Shown piece by piece: positions 11,947 to 21,981 of a stretch of DNA of 64,000 nt (the stretch's first letter is position 1; each line of letters starts with the position of its first letter). The stretch spans positions 91,593 through 155,592 of the forward strand of contig QANT01002755.1 of NCBI GenBank assembly GCA_003254885.1. The letters run 5' to 3'. Below the pieces are notes generated by a model. It had not been told where the DNA came from. It made no database searches and saw only the letters and a program-made list of their open reading frames with translations. The position numbers and the translations under genes are program-made. This DNA is from Purshia tridentata. Taxonomy: Eukaryota; Streptophyta; Magnoliopsida; Rosales; Rosaceae.

Positions 11947-12720
11947 TTTTTCCAACTCTGATCTAACGAACAACGCCACCACCGTATTTTCTAGAGGTAA
12001 AGTAAAGGGGATTACGAAACGCTGCGTCTTATCAAATTCGCTTACATTGGGCTATATGGGCCTCCACTTTCAAATTATTGCAACGGCCCATGAAGATGGC
12101 GTGCCCCAAAATTCAAGAGATGATGAAAGAAGATCAATCACGGTCTCCGTTTCTGGGGATTTCTGGTGCTTAGTATTCCATTCATGATGATTCAACAAGT
12201 CATGAATAGTGACCAAACTGTGGGATACTGGGATGTCGTCCACCATGGTCATAGACATAATATTTATAAAAGCTTTCCTAATAATAAAGCCCAACGTCAA
12301 ATTAACATTTTGTGTTCCACGGAAGTAATGTACAAACAGGGCCTATCTAAGCTAAAATAAGTTGAATAGCTAGTATGGGTTTTTTCTTTTTTCTTTTATT
12401 TTTGAGGAAAAAAACGAGTTTAAATAAAAACCAATAACTGTAACATAAATACAGTTACAATACTAAATCCTTTGGAAGAAGGGTTAAAGGCTTGATGCGG
12501 AACTCAAGAAATACTAGAAATCTGATCACCATGTCCATGAACTTAATATTAGTATTAAACACTTGGGAGTGTACCGAGTACATTGAAAACACACAAAAGA
12601 ACTGAGAAGAAGAAGAATATTATGAATAGACATTCAAGCAGCCAGACTAATTGGAAAACTAAACATTGTCCACCAACCAAAATCACAATCCCAAATAAGT
12701 TATCAAACTCGAGCAAGAGT
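11947..12720. other. BET5 promoter side and SGT1 3' flank
   Basis: About 770 bases between two minus-strand genes. The left end is the BET5 leader and promoter; the right end should be the SGT1 3' untranslated region. Open frames on both strands here look accidental. Confidence 0.5.
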
Positions 12721-15700
12721 CTAGTACTCCCATTTCTTCATCTCCATACCATCAGGAGGACTTCCCTCGACCTTCTTGTTGCCCACTTCTTTCCAGTTTG
12801 TTGAAAGTACCGTCCCATTTGATTCCACCTGTACAATATCAAGAATCAAGACAAAAATTAGGATCCAATGCACAAGTCCATATGAAATAGACTTGATAGT
12901 GCTTTCTTCTTTTCAAAGTTTTCGTAGTGACCATCATTGTTCAAACCATTACAAAAATATAGATTTTCCATTATGCATTCTACAGGTATCAAACACTAGA
13001 CAGGTAATAGTCTTACAAAAGATTTTCTCATCGCCCTTCTAGTGTCCTCATCAGCATCCTTGTATATGTCTTGGAAAAATTTGTTCAAAGCTGCATCACC
13101 ATCAAGCTTCTCTTCTTTTTCCTGGAATCAGAACAAACAGAAAGAGTAGTTAGTGGTGCGCTGACACATGCAAGACAAATATCAAATCAACAAGGTTGCA
13201 AGCAAACCTCCTTTTTCACTTCAGCTTCGAGCTTATCCCAGTCTACCCCTTTTGGTTTTGAGGATGGGTAAGATGGCCTTTGAGATCCAATAACTGTAAG
13301 TAATTACATCTTTTTAGCAACTATGTTCAAAGAAAATAAGGAGACATTCTAACCCCAGGGATGGCCCCTAGACCAGTTCCAAAAACAGTGGGTTACCTGG
13401 GACATTAACTCTTGCTGGAACAGGGTTAGTATTGCTGAATTCAAGCGACACCCAATGTAATGGTTCAGCTTTTGCCAAGCGAATTTCAATTTTGGTGGAC
13501 AGAACATCAAATCTGCACTTTTCAGGTATTATCTGTTCACAAACAACCAAACCCCAAAGATTACTTTCTCATACAAAAATGCAAGGCAGGAAATGGATGT
13601 GCCTTCCATCATTCATATGTAAAACTAGAGAACACATAAAACAATACCAACTAAACGAGCTATATTAAAAGGCAAAGGAGAAAAAAGAAAAAAATGGAAA
13701 GGGCATATATGTGTTCTTTAATTTTCTCTATATATCCCGGTTAAGAAAAAGGTTCCTCAGCCAAAATAAAATTTATGCAATACCTTTCCAAACAAGCGAG
13801 GCTGAAAATGATATGTATCTTCACCAGGAACATCAATGCTAGCACTAAGCTGGAACCAACCAACAAAAGTTCATGCAGCCATAAAATTTGTACCAAAGAT
13901 CCAGACAACTATAAAATCAATAAAAAAATTAATAAAGACAAGAAGCATTGGATCAATGCGAATCATACTATTTGTTCACCAAAATCAACAGCCACATCTT
14001 TGGCTGGTATTCCCTTGGCAAATATGGTCACGACCACTTCTTCTGGCTTCTGGTAGAATTCATGCCTGCATAATTTTTTTTTCACCGGTCAACATCTAAT
14101 GTATCTAAGTGATCCACATAAAGCATATACAGGGTGCCATCCAAGGATGCAAAGAAGTTATGAAGTGTCAAAAATACTTATTTCATGTCCTCCAATAAAG
14201 AGAGTAGAAAAAATGAAATTAACAAGAATTGCCAATAGAATGCTGCTAATGTTCCTTGAAAACTTGAAGACTAAAAAGACATGCAACAGCAATTAAATTG
14301 ATCTCTCATCCTTCTGTAACAAAGTACCAAAAGAAGTTGAACTAACCTGTACTTTGGTTTGGCAGATGCTAATATCAGCTGATTGGAAGGATTGTTCACG
14401 GGCTGAACATCTTTGGTAGATATAACATTTTCTTTAATGGTTTCCTCTGATTATACATGAAATAGACATCAATAAGACAAAAAGGTCACCAAGATGTTTC
14501 CTCGATCCCAAAACAAGAACCAATTACATAATTCCATTATTAAAAAAATCTAAACATCTTATGATGAGATAGGTCCCCCAGTTCCATGGATTACTAATAG
14601 GGGAAAAGGGTGTAACAAGAAAACAACGCACCTGCAATTTTTTCATCGCACTCTTTTATTAGACTAGCAAATCTGGTCTCCTCTGGTGCCAAAGAAGCAC
14701 CAATTTCCAAGGCTGCCTTAGCAGTCTGGTATTCCTCAAGCTTGATGCAGGCAATGCTGTAACCAAAAATACCAAAGAAATTTAAAAATAAGAAACAGCA
14801 GAAAAATGAGTGATGTCATTGACAATGGCATGTAACCAGTCCAGAACATGAGTGATAGCAAAGAGAGCCCATACATACAGTATTTATAACCAATAGTAAA
14901 AGCCAAAACAATGACCTTCATGAACTAAATACACAATGGCCAAGTCATGAACTTTTTAAGGTCTTGGCCAAAAACAAAACCTTTCAAGGTCACAAAAAAC
15001 TTAGGATTAACATTTAACAACTTTCAAAATTCTAAACCCCAATCAACCCAGAATGAGTACAGATGATTGGTATGACCTTTTAAAAGTTACAAGCATAGAC
15101 ATGACTTAACACCTCTTCTAGAAAGGATAACAATATAAATTATATAACATGATATTAGAATACGAAGTCAGTATTTAAGTGAATAAAGTTACATGATTGT
15201 GAAGTTAGACATACAGCCCAAAAATTTAAAATAAAACCTTGACAGTATATAACATAAATAGGTGCTCAGAAACACTAAACACCAGTATAGTATTGTGGGC
15301 TTGTGTAGTGCAGCGTACTCACCCTTTGCGCAAGTACGCTTTGTACAATGAAGGGTCCAACTCAATTGCCTTGTTCGCATCCGAAATAGCCTCTGAAATA
15401 GCAAAACCCCACAATAAGGAATTAATTAAAGAAACCATCTTTAATCCATTGAATTTTTTAGCTTCAAGTTGCGCTTTCATGCAAACCATACAAGTAAGTA
15501 AAAAAATGGTAGCCAAGAAACTGCAAGAGAAAGAGGGTACCACAAGAATTATTTGATTTGATATTGGCCTGGGCACGGTCGGAGTAGAGATCGGCGTTGT
15601 TGGGGTTGAGATCGATGGCCTGGGTGTAGAGGTCGACGGCCAATTCGAAGTGGTCGTCGATGAACGCCTCCTTGGCCCTCCTTTCGAGATCGGAAGCCAT
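12721..15700 (-). CDS. SGT1: SGT1 co-chaperone (suppressor of G2 allele of SKP1)
   Basis: Ten exons on the minus strand: 15,541-15,700; 15,323-15,392; 14,632-14,756; 14,347-14,446; 13,969-14,065; 13,784-13,849; 13,397-13,532; 13,208-13,293; 13,017-13,121; 12,721-12,828. All have GT-AG introns and matching phases, giving 350 residues. Three SGT1 domains are present: TPR repeats (about 1-120, e.g. [18 protein letters not shown] and [19 protein letters not shown]); the CS domain (about 153-245, [20 protein letters not shown] to [13 protein letters not shown]) that binds HSP90; and the SGS domain (about 265-350, [12 protein letters not shown] to the final MKKWEY) that contacts HSP70 and LRR receptors. 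SGT1 works with RAR1 and HSP90 to stabilise NLR immune receptors and with SCF ubiquitin ligases. The linker between TPR and CS is short, so the protein is slightly shorter than many relatives (360-370). Confidence 0.95.
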
Positions 15701-17036
15701 GGCGACAACCGTGAGAGACTCCTAGTCTGAGAGAGGGGGGAGAGGGAAGAGTCTAAAAAAAGTAGAGATAGACAGATTGAGAATTGAGATTGACTGACTT
15801 CAGAGGTGGCAATAGATACTTATATACACTCACTAATTAGAGAGAGAATGGTAAAGACTTCTCCAAGTCTACGAAATACAAAATAGTTTTGAGATTACTT
15901 GCAACTTTATTTAAGTATTCCACTGGGCTCTTGTCACGTGCTATCATATGTCTATTTAAATTTTTATTATGTAATTTTTTTATATTTTTAATAAATTATC
16001 TTCATTTTTTTTATTTTTTAAGGTAGTAGGGTGTTTTTTATTTTTAAAATTGTATTTTAATTTTTATATTTTACAATTATATCTTTATTTATTAAGTTGA
16101 ATTAACAATATTTATGAAAAACTAAAATTTGATGAAGCCTATTTCCTAACTTTACAATAATAAGGATAAAAAATAAAATAAACTTTATGAAATCTATAAT
16201 CTATTGAAATTTTTTGCCCTCTTGTCTGTATTCACACTGGATTGGGGAAATTCAATAGGGCAACTCGCTAAATCTAACAACACCTTTTTGGTAATTTACA
16301 TTTATTTTGATTAGATTCTAGAATTTTCTTTTATTTCACTCAAATTTTTTGTATTCTTCACTTCACTATTGTAATTTTAAATTATCGATTAAAGATTGTC
16401 ATTAAATATTTTTATAATTTTTGTTAATTATAGACAATTTTTGTCCAGATTAATTATGGACATAATCTTATGGTCAATGATAGACATTTATAATATTTGA
16501 TATTTATATATTTGGGTGATTGTTTTTTCGGTACTAAAACAAACAAGTTCGTTACCTTGCTTGGCTATAAAGTATATTTGCAAAACCTAAGAGGAAGCCA
16601 AGTGCTTATCCTTTTCTTCGATTCTGAATGTTTCTACTTTTATATATTCTCTCTATATGTTCATCTCTCTCTGTTCATCCACATCTTTCTATGCATCAAC
16701 TAATTTTGGAGATAGTGGAATGAAATTAGATGTAGACCTCATATCGCAATAAATTAAATTTAAGGTCGCAATGTCAGATGAGTCTTGTCAATAGTTTGAA
16801 TTGGGGCATAGGTGTAAATTTCTTTAGTTTTTTTTTTTGGTCGGAGAAAATAAAACAAAGTTCACTGACCATACCAGTGAACAATGGTGTTCACCAAGAC
16901 CCAAACTTGGATGTTCACAAGACCCAAACTTGGACTTGCTTCACTTACCAAACCAACGTTGGAAACTCGGACTTGCTTCACTTACAAAAGTAACCTTTGA
17001 CACCCCTCCTCAACTGAACTACATGTAAAGATTTTG
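15701..17036. other. divergent intergenic region between SGT1 and the PPR gene
   Basis: About 1.3 kb separating two genes transcribed away from each other, so it must hold both promoters. The part next to SGT1 carries a pyrimidine/purine-rich leader (15,720-15,790). The middle is strongly AT-rich. No coding evidence. Confidence 0.55.
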
Positions 17037-19736
17037 ATGTCTCTGGCAAAAGTTACCAGTTTCATTACTAACATAAATGAAGTACACTGTTTCAAAGATA
17101 TTTGCTTTCGGGTTCTTTCGGTATGCAACTCACAGTCCCTGAGAGAGGGTGTCTGTGTTCACACCCCAATTATCAAACTGGGTCTTCAAGATGACCTCTA
17201 CTTGAGCAACAATTTGCTGTCGCTCTACGCCAAATGCTTCGGAGTTGAACAAGCACACCACTTCTTCGATGAAATGCCTTACAGGGATGTTGTATCATGG
17301 ACTGGGATACTCTCTGCTTATGTTAGGACTGGTAACCATGATAAGGCACTTGAATTGTTCGATTCGATGATAGTTTCTGGGCAGTGCCCCAATGAGTTTA
17401 CACTCTCAAGTGTTCTAAGGTCATGCTCTTCTTTGGGAGAATTTGATCACGGGACTCGTATTCACACATATATGATAAAGCTTGGCTTTGAGTCAAACCA
17501 ATTTCTTTGCAGCACTATGATTGATTTGTATGCCAAGTGTGGTTGCACTGAAAAGGCTTGTAAGATATTTAGAGATATGGACAGGGGTGACACTATCTCT
17601 TATACTACAATGATCTCTTCATTAGTCCAAGATCAGAAATGGAGTCAGGTTCTAGGCCTCTACAAGGATATGATATACGATGGGGTTCCTCCAAATGAGT
17701 TCACTTTTGTCAAACTTTTAGCGGCATCCTGTTTTCTTGGGTTGAAATATGGGAAATTACTTCATGCCCATTTGATAATTTTGGGAGTGAGGCTGAGATT
17801 GGTCTTGAAGACAGCCCTCGTTAATATGTACTCAAAATGCCAGAAGATGGAAGATGCTATCAAGGTATCAAATCAAACACCTGATTACGATGTGTTTTTG
17901 TGGACCTCTATCATTTCTGGCTTCACACAAAGTTTGAGAGTCGCTGAGGCTATTGCTGCATTGCATGAGATGGAGGTCTCTGGAATTGTACCAAATAATT
18001 TCACATACTCAGGTATACTGAAGGCTTGCTCAGCAATTTTATCATTGGAATTGGGAAAACAGATGCATTCACGGGTGATCAAGACTGGCTTGGAGGATGA
18101 TACTTGTGCTGGAGGTGCACTGGTCGATATGTACATGAAATGTTCCAGCCTCATAGAAGATGCCTTGAGAGTGTTTAGGAGGATAACCTTACCGAGTGTC
18201 ATCACTTGGACTTCTTTGATTGCTGGTTTTGCTGAACATGGTTTTGAACAGAATTCTTTTCAGTCTTATGCGGAGATGCGAGCAGTAGGAGGTCAGCCAA
18301 ATTCCTTTACTCTCTCTAGCCTTCTTCGTGCCTGCAGTACAGTTAAATCTCATAGTCAAACAATAAAACTTCATGGGCATATAATTAAAGGTAAAGCTGG
18401 TAGTGATATAGTTGTTGGGAATGCTCTTGTGGATGCCTATGCTGCATTGGGGATGGTGGATGATGCGTGGCATGTGATTAACACGATGAACCATAGAGAT
18501 GCTATCACGTACACAGGTTTAGCCACAAGAATGAATCAGCTAGGTCGGTATGAAATGGCACTGGGTGTCATCACTCACATGTACATTGATGATGTTAGGA
18601 TGGATGGGTTTAGCCTGGCAAGCTTCTTATCTGCATCGGCTGGCTTAGGAACAATGGACACTGGAAAGCAACTTCATTGCTATTCTGTCAAAGCTGGTTT
18701 ATGCAGCGGGATATCAGTTTCAAATGCATTAGTTGACTTGTATGGGAAATGTGGATGCATAGATGATGCATACAAAGCTTTTGGGGAGGTTTGTGAGCCA
18801 GATGTTGTATCATGGAATGGATTAATATCTGGGTTGGCATCAAATGGATACATTTCCTTGGCTCTCTCTGCTTTTGACGACATGAGGTTGGCAGGATTTA
18901 AACCCGATTCCATTACATTCCTGTCAGTGATTTTTGCTTGCAGCCGTGGTGGCTTGGTTGAACTAGGTCTTGGGTATTTTCAGTCAATGAGAGAAAAGTA
19001 TGGTATAGCCCCACAACTAGATCACTATTCCAGTTTAGTTGATCTCCTTGGCCGAGCTGGCCGACTAGAGGATGCCATGGAAGTGATCATGACCATGCCT
19101 TTCAAGCCAGATGCCTTAATTTATAAGACATTATTGGTTGCTTGCAAATTACATAGAAACATTGCTCTGGGGGAATATATGGCAAGGCGAGGTATTGAAC
19201 TTGACCCATCTGATGCAACCTTTTATGTGCTGCTTGCAAATTTGTATGATGACTGTGGTCAGCAAGATTTGGCCAAGAGTACAAGGAGGGTGATGAGAGA
19301 GAGAGGATTAAAGAAGAATCCAGGGCAGTGCTGGATGGAGATAAGGAACAAGGTTCATCTCTTCAATGCAGGAGACAGATCACATCCACAGATGAATGAA
19401 ATCCATGAAAAAGTAGAATCATTTATTGTGGAGTTGAAGAACAGAGGATACTTGTACCAAGCGTATGAAGATTCGTCTTACCATAGTGAGAAGTTGGCTG
19501 TTGCATTTGGTCTTCTCAAAACACCATCCAACGCTTCCATTCGCATATCTAAGAATATGCGTATATGCAGTGAATGCCATGACTTTATAATGCTTGTAAC
19601 TCAATTTGTTGATAGGGAGATAATTGTGAGGGATGGGAACCGAGTGCATATCTTCAAGAAGGGTGAGTGCTCGTGTAGGGCTGTAGGAGATTTAAAGCGG
19701 GAGAAAACATTTAATGACTTGATTTCTCATAATTAA
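17037..19736 (+). CDS. PLS-class pentatricopeptide repeat protein with E and DYW-type C-terminus, At5g52850-like
   Basis: An intronless 899-residue PPR protein. About 20 tandem repeats of the P, L and S kinds can be read (e.g. NNLLSLYAKC, FDEMPYRDVVSWTGILSAYV, SNALVDLYGKCG), followed by E/E+ motifs (about 690-790) and a DYW deaminase-like domain. Such proteins bind organelle RNA and direct C-to-U editing. The deaminase signature is kept: HSE (816-818) and CSEC (844-847). A second metal site, CSC, is at 878-880. The family normally ends a few residues later in DYW; here the chain instead continues RAVGDL and ends after 19 more residues with no DYW tripeptide, so editing activity is uncertain. 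The start is the ATG at 17,037; the triplet before it is TTG. A transit peptide is not obvious. Its Arabidopsis counterpart sits between the NDUFA5 and ABCG8 genes, as here. Confidence 0.9.
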   Translation: MSLAKVTSFITNINEVHCFKDICFRVLSVCNSQSLREGVCVHTPIIKLGLQDDLYLSNNLLSLYAKCFGVEQAHHFFDEMPYRDVVSWTGILSAYVRTGNHDKALELFDSMIVSGQCPNEFTLSSVLRSCSSLGEFDHGTRIHTYMIKLGFESNQFLCSTMIDLYAKCGCTEKACKIFRDMDRGDTISYTTMISSLVQDQKWSQVLGLYKDMIYDGVPPNEFTFVKLLAASCFLGLKYGKLLHAHLIILGVRLRLVLKTALVNMYSKCQKMEDAIKVSNQTPDYDVFLWTSIISGFTQSLRVAEAIAALHEMEVSGIVPNNFTYSGILKACSAILSLELGKQMHSRVIKTGLEDDTCAGGALVDMYMKCSSLIEDALRVFRRITLPSVITWTSLIAGFAEHGFEQNSFQSYAEMRAVGGQPNSFTLSSLLRACSTVKSHSQTIKLHGHIIKGKAGSDIVVGNALVDAYAALGMVDDAWHVINTMNHRDAITYTGLATRMNQLGRYEMALGVITHMYIDDVRMDGFSLASFLSASAGLGTMDTGKQLHCYSVKAGLCSGISVSNALVDLYGKCGCIDDAYKAFGEVCEPDVVSWNGLISGLASNGYISLALSAFDDMRLAGFKPDSITFLSVIFACSRGGLVELGLGYFQSMREKYGIAPQLDHYSSLVDLLGRAGRLEDAMEVIMTMPFKPDALIYKTLLVACKLHRNIALGEYMARRGIELDPSDATFYVLLANLYDDCGQQDLAKSTRRVMRERGLKKNPGQCWMEIRNKVHLFNAGDRSHPQMNEIHEKVESFIVELKNRGYLYQAYEDSSYHSEKLAVAFGLLKTPSNASIRISKNMRICSECHDFIMLVTQFVDREIIVRDGNRVHIFKKGECSCRAVGDLKREKTFNDLISHN

Positions 19737-20274
19737 GGCCAATTGAATTCGATCATCATATATTTGAGTGTTTTTTCAATAAAGTTTCCTGAGTTTGGCC
19801 CCTAAATTAGTCGTTTTCAAAGTTTTTGAGCAAAAATTTGAATCTAATTTGAGTAATATTTGTTTTTTTTTTCTCTCTATAAAGAGATTCATTCATTCAT
19901 AACTAAGCAAATGGGTGACCCAAATTAAAACCGACAAATTCTGCATAGCAATCAAACCACAGTGCATGTTCATTGAAAGAGCAGCTTTTGTTTGTGCCAT
20001 CCGCAAATACCAAGTTCCTACGAGTCGCAATGAACCAGCGTTGTTCTGTTACATTACTCATTTTCAATGGGAACCAAGTACGGAAATTAAGAAAATAACA
20101 TAGTTACTGAACCACCACTCAAAATGTGGATTATTAAAAATTCAAGCCTCTTCATAATTAAAACCTATACAGTCTAGCAAACAGGCGCACTGTAATCAAA
20201 GACGAGAGAATTGAAGAAAAGATTTAAATTCAAATTTGGAATCCAAAGTCCCTCCAAGCACATGCTAGCAGAGG
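19737..20274. other. convergent 3' flanks of PPR and NDUFA5
   Basis: 540 bases between two genes whose ends face each other. It should contain both 3' untranslated regions. An AATAAA-like signal (CAATAAAG) occurs at about 19,777, just after the PPR stop. Nothing else can be supported. Confidence 0.5.
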
Positions 20275-21981
20275 TTATGCCTTCGATTCTGACTCAATGG
20301 AGGGGGCTTTAGTCGCATCCAACTCTGTTTGATTTGAAGTAAGAGAACCCAGCGTCCTGTGGAACTCTTCAGGAAGAGGACCAGGTCTGTGCAGAGGAAC
20401 ATGTTTGGGAACTGGAGCATCATTCTCAATCACCTCACATTCATAATCGTCAGGAATACCCCATGGATCCCACTCTGCAATATAACTCAATACAGAATGC
20501 ACACCCATTACAAATTATCCATCTCCTTTAGTATTTCGATTGAAGGTAAATAATTCAAGGAAAGCATTTCTGATACTTTAATGAGACTTTGATAGATAAT
20601 CTACTATAACAGTTTGGCTCAAACGAGCGCTTCATTATAAAATCAAGATTAGAAATATACATCTAGACAACAAAAGATATTGGTTCCAACATCAGAACAA
20701 TGAAGCACGAAGACAGTAGAAGGATGCCAAATTATCAAAGAGATTACAGTGGCTACTCAACAACATAGTTCATACAAATAAAGATTTCTATTTTGGTCAC
20801 TGAATGAGAGTTTGAAGAAAATAGCATTTGCTTATTGAGTGTCCACTTGAGTTGACACTCAAATCATATCCCTAATTGAATTTGATTCTATTTTTTATAA
20901 AGACTAATTGCAAAAGCTTTATGCACAATCAACAAAGTGCTATTGAAGCTTATTATGTGTTCCACATGCCCAACATAAAATTATTTTCTGGAAAAGATAC
21001 TAAAAATTAATTGGATTACTAGAAATAAATGATTGTCACAACATGATGACTATAGGGGATAGCTAGCTCAAATGTAAATATCCCTTCGACCACATTGACC
21101 AACTCATAACATACATTAACAAACTAAGAATTCTCAAGACAACATTGGACATGTCCTCAAGTATCAGTGAATCATAGTCTTAACCAAAAGAGTGAAAGCA
21201 ACATCAAGTTGCAGCCGATATAAAACAGAACCGAACCTGGGGTTGTATTGGAGAGAATTGTGACCATGGCCAACCAACCCAAAGTGAGAGCTGAATACAT
21301 GTATGTGTAGTGGGTAAATAGACACATGCATGCAAAGGCATCAAACGAAAATTATTTACATTTGGAAACTGAAGTTCGTCACTAAGGTCAAGCAGAATTT
21401 CTCAAGGAAGACTAATCCAAGCACTTCCTAAGTGACATTCTCAACCATTCACATTTTCTTTTAAATTATTAAAATCACCTAAAATTTTGCATTCCAATTC
21501 CCATTTTCTATTTTCCATTAACAAAATACAACTCACAGCATTTCCAATTATAAAATTTTCCATGTTATAGGACCCATGTCAATCGCAAAACTCAGAATCA
21601 AATGACAAACACACATTTCAAAATAAAAAACAGCAAAAATAACGCAAATTTAAAAGAAATGTACGGACCGATCATCTTGCCGATAAGGGTGAGCTCGTCA
21701 CGAGCCTCCTCGATGAGCTCCTCGACCTGGCCACAGCCGAGCTTCTTCTCGATCACTTCCCAGTCCTCTTCTTCATGGCAGACCTTGAGACGGTGGCGCG
21801 TGAAGCTCTCCACGGCCTTGCGGTACCCTTCGTCCTCGGGAACGGCCCGGATCTCCTTTAGGGTTTTGGAGTAGAGCTCGATTAGGACCTCCCTCGCATT
21901 GGGGACGACGTCCAGCCCTACAATCCCCGTCGTCTGCTTCACCCTGGCCATTAGTGGCCGTCCGATCATTCGCAGGAACAT
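20275..21981 (-). CDS. NDUFA5: NADH dehydrogenase 1 alpha subcomplex subunit 5 (complex I B13 subunit)
   Basis: Two exons on the minus strand, 21,669-21,981 and 20,275-20,474, separated by a 1,194-base GT-AG intron; together 170 residues. The protein is the B13/NDUFA5 accessory subunit of mitochondrial respiratory complex I, located in the matrix arm. The plant version is clear throughout: MFLRMIGRPLMARVKQTTG, PNAREVLIELYSKTLKEI, VPEDEGYRKAVESFT, the acidic EEEDWEVIEKKLGCGQVEEL, then across the junction GKMI-EWDPWGIPDDYECE and the proline-rich RPGPLPEEFH. The start at 21,981 matches plant relatives, which begin MFLR. The C-terminal 20 residues are poorly conserved in the family. It is converging with the PPR gene. 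Confidence 0.95.

Noticed and set aside
17034-17036. PPR start one codon upstream
   Set aside because: The triplet is TTG; the ATG follows at 17,037.
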